A DNA stretch of 64,000 bases from JAAXIE01 sp965263155. Its GTDB lineage: Bacteria > Chloroflexota > Dehalococcoidia > Lucifugimonadales > JAAXIE01. A program made the position numbers and the translations under genes. The stretch is from the NCBI GenBank assembly GCA_965263155.1, contig OZ253586.1:2666001-2730000 (forward strand). The letters are read 5' to 3'. This document shows positions 52,328-61,037 of the stretch, piece after piece (position 1 is the stretch's first letter; each line of letters begins with the position of its first letter). Under the pieces are notes generated by a model. It did no database searches, had not been told where the DNA came from, and worked only from the letters and a program-made list of their open reading frames with translations.

Positions 52328-53482
52328 ATGAAGGTTCACGAATATCAGGCCAAGGCCCTGATGTCCCGGTACGGTGTGCCCATTCCCCAGGGGCAGATTG
52401 CCTCCACACCCAGCGAAGCTAGGCGCATCACGGAAGAGCTTGGCGGCCGATCTGTAATTAAGGCCCAAGTGCATGCGGGAGCGCGGGGCAAGGCCGGAGG
52501 CATCATTCTTGCCAGCTCTCCTCAAGAAGCTGAGGCCGCTGCCTTCTCTCTGCTGGGCAAGCAGTTGGTCACCGCCCAGACTGGCCCTGAAGGCGCCCCG
52601 GTGAATCGTGTGTTGGTGGAGCAGACGGTCGATGTGGCTAAGGAGCTGTACCTAGCCATCACCATCGACCGGACCTACCGGGGTCCGGTGGTCATAGCGT
52701 GCGAGGCGGGTGGCATGGACATCGAGGAGGTGGCGAACACCTCTCCCGAGAGAATCCTTCGCCAAGGCGTAGACCCTTTAATTGGTTTCCAAGGGTTTCA
52801 AGGGAGGCGCTTGGCTGAGGGTATGGGGCTGGACCGTGCGCAAGGGAGGCAAGCCAGCGACATCATGTCGGGGCTGACGCGGCTGTTTGATGACTTGGAC
52901 TGCTCGCTGGTGGAAGTCAACCCGCTGGTTGTGACTGCCGATGGCAGTCTGCTGGCGCTTGATGGCAAGGTCAGCTTGGATGACGATGCGGTGTTCCGGC
53001 ACCCGGAAGCCCAAGAATTGCGCGACCCCGAGCAGGAAGATCCTCTGGAGAGCCAAGCCATTGACGCTGGCATCGCCTATGTGAAATTGGATGGCGACGT
53101 GGGCTGCTTGGTGAACGGCGCTGGACTGGCCATGGCGACCATGGACGTTATCAAGGGCGCGGGCATGAGCCCGGCCAACTTCCTTGATGTAGGCGGTGGG
53201 GCCAGCGTGGAGAAGGTGGCCCAAGCGTGCCGCCTCATGCTCTCGGACCCCAGCGTCACGCGGGTGCTGGTGAACGTGTTTGGCGGGATACTGCGCTGTG
53301 ACATCGCAGCAGCAGGAGTCGTGCAGGCCTTCCGGGAGACCAACTCGCAACTTCCGATATTCGTCAGGATGCTGGGCACCAATGTAGAAGAGGGCTCTGC
53401 TACGTTGAGAGACTCGGGCTTGGATGTCACCTTCTCGCAATCGTTGTCGGAAGTGGCGGCAGCGTTGACGGGGTCAAGGTGA
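52328..53482 (+). CDS. sucC: Succinate-CoA ligase (ADP-forming) beta subunit
   Basis: A 384-residue subunit. MKVHEYQAKALMSRYGVPIP is the typical start, with the ATP-grasp domain VIKAQVHAGARGKAGGI, EVNPLVVTADGSLLALDGKV and the C-terminal ligase domain VNGAGLAMATMDVIKGAGM and NVFGGILRCD. It interconverts succinyl-CoA and succinate in the TCA cycle. ATG 52328 is 4 bases after the GarR-like stop; sucD follows after 19 bases. Confidence 0.93.
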   Translation: MKVHEYQAKALMSRYGVPIPQGQIASTPSEARRITEELGGRSVIKAQVHAGARGKAGGIILASSPQEAEAAAFSLLGKQLVTAQTGPEGAPVNRVLVEQTVDVAKELYLAITIDRTYRGPVVIACEAGGMDIEEVANTSPERILRQGVDPLIGFQGFQGRRLAEGMGLDRAQGRQASDIMSGLTRLFDDLDCSLVEVNPLVVTADGSLLALDGKVSLDDDAVFRHPEAQELRDPEQEDPLESQAIDAGIAYVKLDGDVGCLVNGAGLAMATMDVIKGAGMSPANFLDVGGGASVEKVAQACRLMLSDPSVTRVLVNVFGGILRCDIAAAGVVQAFRETNSQLPIFVRMLGTNVEEGSATLRDSGLDVTFSQSLSEVAAALTGSR

Positions 53483-53501
53483 TGCAGGGAACGGGTCGCA
53501 C

Positions 53502-54389
53502 ATGAGCATTCTGGTTGGCGAGAACACGCGGCTGGTCGTCCAAGGCATTACCGGCCAAGAAGGCAGCTTCCACGCCCGCGCCTGCAAAGCCTATGGCACC
53601 AATCTAGTTGCGGGCGTAACGCCGGGCCGTGGCGGGCAGGTCTTCGACGAGACCGTTCCCGTGTTCGACTCCATGGATGAGGCCGTGGCTCAGACTGGGG
53701 CCAACACTTCCTTGATTTTCGTGCCAGCGCCCTTTGCGGCTGAGGCGGCCATAGAGGCGGTGCTTTCGGGTATGGAGTTGGTGATTTGCATCACCGAAGG
53801 CGTGCCTGTTATGGACACGGTGCGGGTAGTGCGCTTCATTGAGCACCGGGCTGTGACGCTGATCGGGCCCAACTGCCCTGGCATGATAACCCCGGCAGCC
53901 CGCTGCAAGGTCGGTATTATGCCGGGGGCCATTCACATGCCGGGGCGGATGGGGTTGGTGTCCCGCAGCGGCACCCTCACCTACGAGGCGGTGGGGCAGC
54001 TAACTACTTTGGGTATCGGCCAGACCACCTGCGTCGGTGTCGGTGGGGACCCCTTGGTGGGCACAGGGTTCGTGGACATCCTGCGCCGGTTCGAGAACGA
54101 TCCGGAGACCGAAATGGTCACTCTCATTGGCGAGATCGGCGGCACCATGGAGCAGGAAGCCGCCGAGTTCATCAGGGATGAGATGACCAAGCCAGTGGCG
54201 GCCCTCATCGCTGGGGCCACCGCCCCCCAAGGGAAGCGCATGGGCCATGCGGGAGCGGTGATCACCGGCGAGGCTGCGACAGCCTCAGCCAAGACTGAAG
54301 CGTTGCGCCAAGCAGGGGCCCGCATCATACCGTCGCCTGCTCACATCGGCGTTACCGTGAAGGCGATGATGGATGAGGCGGGGCGGTAG
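53502..54389 (+). CDS. sucD: Succinate-CoA ligase (ADP-forming) alpha subunit
   Basis: A 295-residue subunit. The CoA-binding domain shows GITGQEGSFHARACKAYGTN and the active-site histidine is in GHAGAVITG (about His248), which is phosphorylated during catalysis. GPNCPGMITP and the SRSGTLTYEAV loop are conserved. Full length. Forms the alpha2beta2 or alphabeta enzyme with the preceding SucC. Confidence 0.94.
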   Translation: MSILVGENTRLVVQGITGQEGSFHARACKAYGTNLVAGVTPGRGGQVFDETVPVFDSMDEAVAQTGANTSLIFVPAPFAAEAAIEAVLSGMELVICITEGVPVMDTVRVVRFIEHRAVTLIGPNCPGMITPAARCKVGIMPGAIHMPGRMGLVSRSGTLTYEAVGQLTTLGIGQTTCVGVGGDPLVGTGFVDILRRFENDPETEMVTLIGEIGGTMEQEAAEFIRDEMTKPVAALIAGATAPQGKRMGHAGAVITGEAATASAKTEALRQAGARIIPSPAHIGVTVKAMMDEAGR

Positions 54390-54450
54390 CATCGGCGTTG
54401 ACGCCGTCGGCCTCGCAACGCTCGATGCATCCCTGAATGTGGTCATCTGG

Positions 54451-54481
54451 TTGGCCTGTGGGTAGCCGCACTGGGTATAAT
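54451..54481 (+). promoter_or_regulatory. Promoter-like element before the Uma2 gene
   Basis: A consensus TATAAT at 54476-54481 with a weak TTGGCC 19 bases upstream, about 30 bases before ATG 54511. Confidence 0.45.
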
Positions 54482-54510
54482 ACTTCCAAAACGACCCCGC
54501 GAGGCCCGTC

Positions 54511-55284
54511 ATGACCAGCAGGCCTGTAACTGCTACGCCGGATACAGAAAAAGTTCGCCAATTCCCGGACGTGCCCCCAGAAGAGATGACTGCCTTCCGT
54601 CATGTGAACTATCCCGCATACCCGGCCTCTCTGGCCCTCCACTTCGGGAACCAAGAGACGACCGTCATCACTAGCGAGCTGGCAGCAGGGCTCAGGGAGA
54701 CTGAGAGCTGCGAAGGCATCTTGTTCCCCGACCTGCTGGTCGCCTTTGGAGTGGACCCCAAGGCCAACACCGCGCGGAACGGCTACCTGATACCGGAGCA
54801 GGGCAAGCCGCCAGACTTCGTGCTGGAGGTGGCGTCTAAGACTACGGCACGCAATGACGAGACAGATAAGCGAGATGCCTACGCCGCCATGGGTGTTGGA
54901 GAGTACTGGCGGTTCGACCCGACGGGCGGGCAACAATACCAAGCGCCCTTGGCGGGCGACCGGTTGGCGGGGAACGTCTATGAGCCGATTGCCATCCACC
55001 AGACAGAGGAAGGCCACTATTGGGGCCATAGCGACGCCCTAGGCTTGGCCCTTTCCTGGGAAGAAGGGACCCTGCGGTTCTGGGATCCTGCGTCTAGGAG
55101 CTACCTGCCAACGTTTGAGGATGAGAGAGCCACTCGCTTGGCTGAGGCATCCGCTCGTCAGGCCGCGGATGCCCGTGCCGATGCCGCTGATGCCCGTGCC
55201 GATGCCGAGGCCCAAGCTCGCCTGGCCGCTGAAGCCGAGGTACGTCGCTTGGGAGAAGAGCTGCGAGGTCGCCAAACTCCATAG
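54511..55284 (+). CDS. Uma2/DUF820-family putative endonuclease with heptad tail
   Basis: A 257-residue protein. Residues 50-180 match the Uma2 (DUF820) family, a PD-(D/E)xK fold: FPDLLVAFG (Asp74), then PPDFVLEVASKTT with Asp102, Glu106 and Lys110. The C-terminal 45 residues form a charged coiled coil that includes two exact DARADA(A/E) heptads, encoded by an 18-base identical unit repeated at 21-base spacing (55168-55185, 55189-55206). Uma2 proteins are abundant in Chloroflexota and cyanobacteria, and their role is unclear. Confidence 0.8.
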   Translation: MTSRPVTATPDTEKVRQFPDVPPEEMTAFRHVNYPAYPASLALHFGNQETTVITSELAAGLRETESCEGILFPDLLVAFGVDPKANTARNGYLIPEQGKPPDFVLEVASKTTARNDETDKRDAYAAMGVGEYWRFDPTGGQQYQAPLAGDRLAGNVYEPIAIHQTEEGHYWGHSDALGLALSWEEGTLRFWDPASRSYLPTFEDERATRLAEASARQAADARADAADARADAEAQARLAAEAEVRRLGEELRGRQTP

Positions 55285-55460
55285 CGGTGTGATGCCCCGT
55301 CCCGCTACTGCTGGCAGCGCGGAGGAGCGGTGGTCCAGAAGCATTAATGTTGGTTGCGCGCTCCCGTGCTACCGTCTGTTGACAGCCCCTGTGGCATCGT
55401 TTACAAAGGTTCTCAAATGGGGCCGTCCAGGCCCTGTCGTCGTAGGTAGGAGGCTATACT

Positions 55461-55994
55461 GTGGCCAGCACCATGACACCTTTCAACTTGAAGGCTTGGA
55501 TTGACGAGCACCGCGACCTGCTGAAGCCTCCGGTGGGGGCTGAGATGGTCTGGAAGGACTCTGAGTTCATCATCATGGTCATCGGTGGGCCCAACGCTCG
55601 CAGGGACTTCCACATTGACCCCGGCGAGGAGTTTTTCTACCAGCTTGAGGGTGACATCGCCTTGGAGTACATCGATGGCGACGGCCAGCGCCAGAAGGCG
55701 GAGATACATCAGGGCGATGTTTTCCTACTGCCCGCCAACGTGCCCCACTCCCCTCAGCGGGGCGAAAACACGGTGGGTTTGGTGGTGGAGCGGGTGCGGG
55801 CTGAGGACGAGCCTGAGAAGTTCGCTTGGTTTTGCGAGCAGTGCGACGCCAAGATATACGAACTCAACCGTGGCAAGGACGAGTTGCTGGTGGACCTGCG
55901 GAAGGCCAACGAGCGGTACAACGTCGACACCGAGATGCGAAGTTGCGAGGCGTGTGGCTACGTCCAGCCTGTGGCCACCGGTCCGAGGTTGTAG
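55461..55994 (+). CDS. 3-hydroxyanthranilate 3,4-dioxygenase
   Basis: A 177-residue cupin that opens 3-hydroxyanthranilate to an aminocarboxymuconate semialdehyde in the kynurenine-to-quinolinate route. Iron ligands His51 (FHIDPGEE), Glu57 and His96 (NVPHSPQR) and substrate Arg47 (NARRDF) are present. The bacterial rubredoxin-like second metal site is made by FCEQCDAK (Cys125, 128) and SCEACGY (Cys162, 165). It starts at GTG 55461 with TAGGAGGC upstream. A KynB-like cyclase is at 10.1 kb; other pathway genes are absent from the window. Confidence 0.9.
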   Translation: MASTMTPFNLKAWIDEHRDLLKPPVGAEMVWKDSEFIIMVIGGPNARRDFHIDPGEEFFYQLEGDIALEYIDGDGQRQKAEIHQGDVFLLPANVPHSPQRGENTVGLVVERVRAEDEPEKFAWFCEQCDAKIYELNRGKDELLVDLRKANERYNVDTEMRSCEACGYVQPVATGPRL

Positions 55995-56108
55995 ATCAAG
56001 GTCTTCAGAGGCAGGACGCACGGCCCGGCTGCCCGGTCAAACGGCTAGTATAGGCTGTGCCGGAGTGACGGACGAGGCGAGAGACTTGGGTGGAGGAGGT
56101 GGGCTGTA

Positions 56109-57641
56109 ATGGAAATCGCAACGGCCCACAAGGCCCAGGTGGCGGAGCTTTATCGCCGCGTGTTGGGTCAACGCCAATTGGTGCTCGCCAGTAACCGTGG
56201 CCCGGTAGAGTACCAGTACACCTCCGACGGACGCCAAGAGGTGCGCCGTGGCAGTGGTGGCGTGGTTACCGCCCTCAACTCCCTGACCCACGTAGCAGAG
56301 TTCACTTGGGTGGCTGGAGCGATGAGCGAGGGGGACCGCCGCGCTTGGGAGGCGTCGGGTGGGCAGCCGCTGCGGTCGCCCCTTCAGGGACACCGGGTCA
56401 ACGTGCGGTTCGTTGCCACCTCTAGGCGCGTCTACCACAAGTATTACAACGTCTTCTGCAACCCGCTGCTCTGGTTCTTGCAGCACTATATGTGGAATTC
56501 GCCCTACAACCCCAACATTGATGCCACGGTCTACGATGCTTGGGATGATGGTTACGTGCCCGTCAACCAAGCGTTCGCGCAAGCGGTGGCAGACCAGATT
56601 GGCAGTGCTTCCGAGCCGTCAGTGGTCATGCTTCACGACTACCATTTGTACCTCGCGCCAGCGATGGTGCGGGAAAAGGCGCCCCAAGCCATCATCCAGC
56701 ACTTCGTGCATATACCGTGGCCTGCCGTGCGGTACTGGGAGCTTTTGCCAGCGCATATGCTGAAGGGCATCTGCAACGGGTTGTGCGGCGCCGACATCGT
56801 GGGGTTCCAGACCCCAAGCGACGTCAGGAACTTTCTTGACACCTGCGAGGAGGTGCTGCCGGACGTTGTGGTGGACCATGTGGCGCAGACGGTGCAACGG
56901 AATGGGCACTGCACGCATGTGCGCTGCTACCCCATCTCCATAAATGTGGATGAAATACGACGGCTCGCCTCTGGGCCACGGGCGTTGGAATATGAGAGGC
57001 ACTTGCAGACGGAATGCGGCGAGTTGACCATCATGCGGGTGGACCGGGCTGAGCCCAGCAAGAATGTAGTGCGAGGCTTCCGCGCCTTCGACCTGCTGCT
57101 CACGCGCCACCCGGAGCTGAAGGGACGGGTGGTCTTCCTCGCATTCTTGGTGCCGTCGCGCACGCACATACGCCAGTACCAACGGTACATGGAAGAGATA
57201 CGGCAGATCATCGACCAGATAAACTCCAAGCATGGCACAGAGGACTGGACTCCCATACGGACGTACTTGGAGAATAACTACACCCAAGCCATCGCCGGGA
57301 TGAAGCTGTACGATGTGCTGGTGGTAAACTCGGTAATCGACGGTATGAACTTGGTGGCCAAAGAGGGTCCGGTGGTCAATACGCGCGACGGTGTACTGGT
57401 GCTTTCAGTTGGTGCTGGGGCGCACCGGCAACTGTCGGTCGGGGCGCTGTCGGTGTCGGCTGCCGATATCGAAGGCACCATGCAGGCTATGTACCAAGCC
57501 CTCACCATGGCTCCTGAAGAGAGAGCACAGCGGGCCGAGCGCCTGCGGACTACTGTGGAGGAGCAGGACAACCCGCGCTGGCTGGAGTCCCAGCTACAGG
57601 ATATTGAGACACTTTTGCTGCAAGGGAGCGGTGAGACATGA
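56109..57641 (+). CDS. otsA: Trehalose-6-phosphate synthase
   Basis: A 510-residue GT20 glycosyltransferase that joins UDP-glucose and glucose-6-phosphate. SNRGPVEY, GSGGVVTALNS, HDYHLYLAPAMVREK and HFVHIPWP are the N-terminal landmarks; RVDRAEPSKNVVRGFRAFD (the Arg/Lys phosphate-binding region) and DGMNLVAKEG the C-terminal ones. Full length. The stop overlaps the MDMPI-like gene by 4 bases. otsB is 1.3 kb away on the opposite strand. Confidence 0.9.
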   Translation: MEIATAHKAQVAELYRRVLGQRQLVLASNRGPVEYQYTSDGRQEVRRGSGGVVTALNSLTHVAEFTWVAGAMSEGDRRAWEASGGQPLRSPLQGHRVNVRFVATSRRVYHKYYNVFCNPLLWFLQHYMWNSPYNPNIDATVYDAWDDGYVPVNQAFAQAVADQIGSASEPSVVMLHDYHLYLAPAMVREKAPQAIIQHFVHIPWPAVRYWELLPAHMLKGICNGLCGADIVGFQTPSDVRNFLDTCEEVLPDVVVDHVAQTVQRNGHCTHVRCYPISINVDEIRRLASGPRALEYERHLQTECGELTIMRVDRAEPSKNVVRGFRAFDLLLTRHPELKGRVVFLAFLVPSRTHIRQYQRYMEEIRQIIDQINSKHGTEDWTPIRTYLENNYTQAIAGMKLYDVLVVNSVIDGMNLVAKEGPVVNTRDGVLVLSVGAGAHRQLSVGALSVSAADIEGTMQAMYQALTMAPEERAQRAERLRTTVEEQDNPRWLESQLQDIETLLLQGSGET

Positions 57642-58507
57642 CTACTATGCAAGGCAGCCCCAGTTTCCAAGAGCGCCTCGACAGCCTGCGGGCCGAATCG
57701 CAGCAGTTTGCTGACTACTTGAGGGCCCTGCCTCCGGAGTCGTGGAACGCCCAGAGCGCCTGCGACCTCTGGCAGGTCGGCCATGTGGTAGCGCACCTAG
57801 TCGGCGTGGCTGAGTTCTATGCCACGACGGTGGAGCGGGGCAGAGAGGGCAACTTTGAGACACTGCCTGGGCGGGCCCCCGCAGGCTCGCAGACCGGGGC
57901 CACGTCTCACGAGGGCATCCACCAGCGAGCACTGGCCGCCCGGGAGCAGTTGGGAGACCAAGTAGTGTCGCAGCTTGCCGCAGAAAGCGACCGACTGATC
58001 AACGTGCTCGCCAACCTGAAACCCGAGGACCACCCCAAGCCCTGCTACCATCCTGGGGGATACGTGCCTGCCGGCAACTTCGTGGACATGCGGTTCAAGG
58101 AATTGGGCCTCCACGACTGGGACATCAAGTCCCGATTGGAGTCGGACTACCACATGCTGCCAGCCAGTATGCCCTCGATGATAATTCTGATACTGAACTC
58201 CTTCGCGTCTGGCTCCTTACCCTACGCCTTCTGGCCCGGCCCCGGTCTCGACAAGCCGGTGCGTTTCCGGTTCAACGTGAGCAATCCGGTGGAGTTGAAC
58301 GCCGACATCGTGGTGGAGAGTGACAGGGTTCACTTGGAGAGTGCCGAGGGTGAGGCCGATGTCACCTGTAGCTGCGACACCGAGACCTTCCTGCTGATGT
58401 CCTACGGCAGACTCCCGTCAAACGAGGCTATGGCCAGTGGTCGGCTGACGTCCGAGGGGGATGCTGGGCTTATCAGTCAGTTCAGCGAGTGGTTCAGGGG
58501 GATTTAG
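57638..58507 (+). CDS. MDMPI/DinB-like protein (maleylpyruvate isomerase family)
   Basis: A 289-residue protein with a four-helix DinB-type N-terminal domain. WQVGHVVAHLVGVAEFY supplies a His of the metal site and RFKELGLHDWDIK the later one. The C-terminal 100 residues form an SCP2-like domain (LNADIVVESDRVHL). This matches mycothiol-dependent maleylpyruvate isomerase-like proteins, a large family with mixed thiol-dependent activities. It overlaps otsA in ATGA, so the two are translated together, though no functional link is obvious. Confidence 0.7.
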   Translation: MTTMQGSPSFQERLDSLRAESQQFADYLRALPPESWNAQSACDLWQVGHVVAHLVGVAEFYATTVERGREGNFETLPGRAPAGSQTGATSHEGIHQRALAAREQLGDQVVSQLAAESDRLINVLANLKPEDHPKPCYHPGGYVPAGNFVDMRFKELGLHDWDIKSRLESDYHMLPASMPSMIILILNSFASGSLPYAFWPGPGLDKPVRFRFNVSNPVELNADIVVESDRVHLESAEGEADVTCSCDTETFLLMSYGRLPSNEAMASGRLTSEGDAGLISQFSEWFRGI

Positions 58508-58550
58508 GGCGGACCTTTTCCACCTGACCAGAGTAGTACTCTCGGCGGGG

Positions 58551-58952
58551 TCAGCAACGGGCGCATGTCTTCTTCCATCTGACTTGCCACGGCCAAAGGG
58601 CTGGCAGGGCGGTAAGAATCAAGGGAGACAGCACGAACGAGAAGCTGACTAACGGGTAAACAGTGCTGCCCGCGAGAACTAACCATGCCACTACACGCAC
58701 TGCCCAGGCAAGCCGGGTATTCCAGACGACAACCCCCCAGATGAAGGCCCCAACCGATACCGACGCCGGCGCTATTAGGAACGCCGCCGTCCGCACGTCG
58801 GCATAGTCGCCCTGCCAGACCAGCAGGGCGACTATGAACCCTATACCTCCGCCGTAGGCTATTCCGGTGAAGCCGGCCCAAACCCTCAGTGCCTTTACAC
58901 CACGAAGGAGCGAGGCTGTTTCAAGGTCGGCGCCGCGTAGGGCCGGCTTCAT
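58551..58952 (-). CDS. Four-helix membrane protein, unknown
   Basis: A 133-residue protein with about four hydrophobic helices (FTGIAYGGGIGFIVALLVW, AAFLIAPASVSVGAFIWGVV, AVRVVAWLVLAGSTVYPLV, SFVLSPLILTALPALWPW). No family recognised. Its ATG overlaps the otsB stop in ATGA, so it is translationally coupled to otsB and may be expressed with trehalose synthesis. Confidence 0.6.
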   Translation of the reverse strand: MKPALRGADLETASLLRGVKALRVWAGFTGIAYGGGIGFIVALLVWQGDYADVRTAAFLIAPASVSVGAFIWGVVVWNTRLAWAVRVVAWLVLAGSTVYPLVSFSFVLSPLILTALPALWPWQVRWKKTCARC

Positions 58953-59749
58953 GCCCGTACGGCCCACCAAGCGAGGAAGTGTTCCATCTCGGCGACGTTC
59001 TCTAGGGTGTATTCGGCTAGTTCCAGCAGGCCAGCGGGGCAGTCCTCTCCTAGGACCGCTACGTTGGTGCAGCGGAATGGCGTGGCGTCGGCTAGGGAGC
59101 GGGCTTCGCGGAAGGCGTCGATGTCTGTTACGTCGTCGCCAGCGATTAGCGCCCAGCCCAGCTTGTGGGACTCCACCAATGAGCGCACCGCGGTGCCCTT
59201 GTTCAGAGTCACGGGAGGGAGCACGTTGATGTGGGCCTTGCCCGTCAGCACTCGAACGTTTGAGGACGACTGCTCCTCGACAGCCTGCAGAGCGAGGCGT
59301 TGCACGCCATCGGGGTCGCGAGAGCCGCGATAGTGGACTGCGAAGGAGCAGGCCTTCTCTTCGATGATGGCATCGGTGGAGGCGCAGGCCTGCTTCACCG
59401 CTTGTAGTGCCCGGGCAACATCGGCTTCGTAAGGGGCCGCAGCAGGGTCGGTGAACACCCGTCCGTCGTGTATCCACTCCATGCCGTGGTTGCCCACGTA
59501 GGTGAGCTCGTCTAGGCTAACCATGCGCTTGCCGTTGGCCGCGGGGCGTCCCGTCACGACGCACACCAATGCAAGCCGGGATGCGAGAGTGGCGACGGCT
59601 GTCTTGATGCTTGGGCTGATGGTCGCCTGATGAGGCAGGGGCACTATTTCGGACAGGGTGCCGTCGATGTCAAGGAACAGGCCCGTGGCTGTCTCCCGCG
59701 CGGGGGCGGTCGCTTCTTCAAGATGGTCCAGCAAAGTCCTAACTGTCAC
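58949..59749 (-). CDS. otsB: Trehalose-6-phosphate phosphatase
   Basis: A 266-residue HAD-superfamily phosphatase. FLDIDGTLSEI holds the nucleophile and acid/base Asp27 and Asp29. VVTGRPA (motif II), YVGNHGMEW and LNKGTAVRSLVE (Lys) and IAGDDVTDIDAF (motif IV) are present. GTG 59749 is chosen as start because sequence upstream overlaps the previous gene and is not family-like, and AGAGGA precedes it. It completes the pathway begun by OtsA. Confidence 0.88.
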   Translation of the reverse strand: MTVRTLLDHLEEATAPARETATGLFLDIDGTLSEIVPLPHQATISPSIKTAVATLASRLALVCVVTGRPAANGKRMVSLDELTYVGNHGMEWIHDGRVFTDPAAAPYEADVARALQAVKQACASTDAIIEEKACSFAVHYRGSRDPDGVQRLALQAVEEQSSSNVRVLTGKAHINVLPPVTLNKGTAVRSLVESHKLGWALIAGDDVTDIDAFREARSLADATPFRCTNVAVLGEDCPAGLLELAEYTLENVAEMEHFLAWWAVRA

Positions 59750-59804
59750 CGGGTGCCGTCCTCTCGTCGGTTCCGTTTGTTTGTAGGGTCTAGCAAAGGT
59801 AGCA

Positions 59805-60881
59805 TCATCCGTTGGGCCAACCCACCATGGAAAGCAGGTCATCAATTTGAGCGACGTGGCGCTTGGGGTGGATACGGGGTGGCGGCCCGCCCTCTCTCCA
59901 ATCTGCCGTCTCAGCAAAAGATTGCAGTTTCAGGAATACGAGATAATCCATAAAACGATCTCGGCTTATGTGGTTCGTTGTGACGGGTTCAACCAATTCA
60001 GGACCAGAGAATGGTGCCGACGACTGGGTAAATGCACGAATCTCAAACTTATCGCTGCAGCACCAGCTGGCAGAATGGGATGCCCTCCCATAGATGTACT
60101 GCTGGGTTCCCGTGGCCCACGTCTTAACGCCGATGTAGGCGTCCAGAGGCATTGTTAGCGGTGACAACAGGGTAGCCATGTCTCCTCCGCCGCCCTCTGC
60201 CACGTCTCGCACCTTCTTTATCGCTGTAGAGTAATCCTCCATCTCACGGTTGTAGTCGTCCCACACTGCACTGTCCAGATCCAGCAGCTTCACCATATCG
60301 GGCTTCCGACATGACACTGCAACAGGTTCGACTATGAAGGGTTCATCTAGGTTGAGGGGGTCGTTATCGTCAGCACCTCTGGTATCAGCGCCAACCCGCA
60401 CCATATAAACGTCTATGCCTTGCCGACGCATGGCATCAATCTTGTGCTCACTTGGGAAGGAGGTGTCTACGACCTCAATGATAGCCTTTGGCTTCCCACT
60501 GTCCCTTGCATACAAGCTAATGTCAGGGATAAATCCGTTGTAAGCCTCCTCCATCTCCCCCCGTCCTCCTCTAAGCTTATAGAGTAGGTTGTGTACCACG
60601 GCGAACCCGCCCCCGCATTCGCAATCGGACGACTCGCGGTAGCAAATGTGGAAGCAACTCCGACGCGGATAGGGGCGGTGTTTGAGCCGCTCCAGCGCTC
60701 CTTCGAGCGTCGAGGGCGCGTCATGGGCTACGGAAACATTTCTAAACTCATGGGGCGTTGCCATGCCGTAGTAGTGGGACGGGCCTTCCAAGGATAACGC
60801 GCTCTTAAGCCTGTGCCACAATACGGCCTTTGTGCTCCAGTGCGGAGTACCCTCTGGATACGCCGGTGTGCCCATGTTCAT
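59805..60881 (-). CDS. Nuclease-like protein of unknown family
   Basis: A 358-residue protein. GFIPDISLYARDSGKPKAII followed by EVVDTSFPSEHK (Asp120, Glu136) and RRQGIDVYMVRV resembles the core of CoiA-like/PD-(D/E)xK nuclease domains, with Val at the third position. Four cysteines (Cys76, 80, 87, 89: CFHICYRESSDCEC) precede it and could bind zinc. The C-terminal 180 residues are not recognised. ATG 60881 has AAGGGGAACG upstream. It lies directly upstream of otsB on the same strand. Confidence 0.5.
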   Translation of the reverse strand: MNMGTPAYPEGTPHWSTKAVLWHRLKSALSLEGPSHYYGMATPHEFRNVSVAHDAPSTLEGALERLKHRPYPRRSCFHICYRESSDCECGGGFAVVHNLLYKLRGGRGEMEEAYNGFIPDISLYARDSGKPKAIIEVVDTSFPSEHKIDAMRRQGIDVYMVRVGADTRGADDNDPLNLDEPFIVEPVAVSCRKPDMVKLLDLDSAVWDDYNREMEDYSTAIKKVRDVAEGGGGDMATLLSPLTMPLDAYIGVKTWATGTQQYIYGRASHSASWCCSDKFEIRAFTQSSAPFSGPELVEPVTTNHISRDRFMDYLVFLKLQSFAETADWREGGPPPRIHPKRHVAQIDDLLSMVGWPNG

Positions 60882-61037
60882 GCGTTCCCCTTTCCTTACC
60901 CCAAAGCATCAGACCCCACTAGCAAACGGAGCCCTCTCGAGACCGTAATCCATAGCCGATGGGTTACATGGTCCCTATGCTAGAATGGCACGCGAATCTG
61001 GGCAAGCCACCGTTCGAAAAACAAGGAGGCGGGTGCC

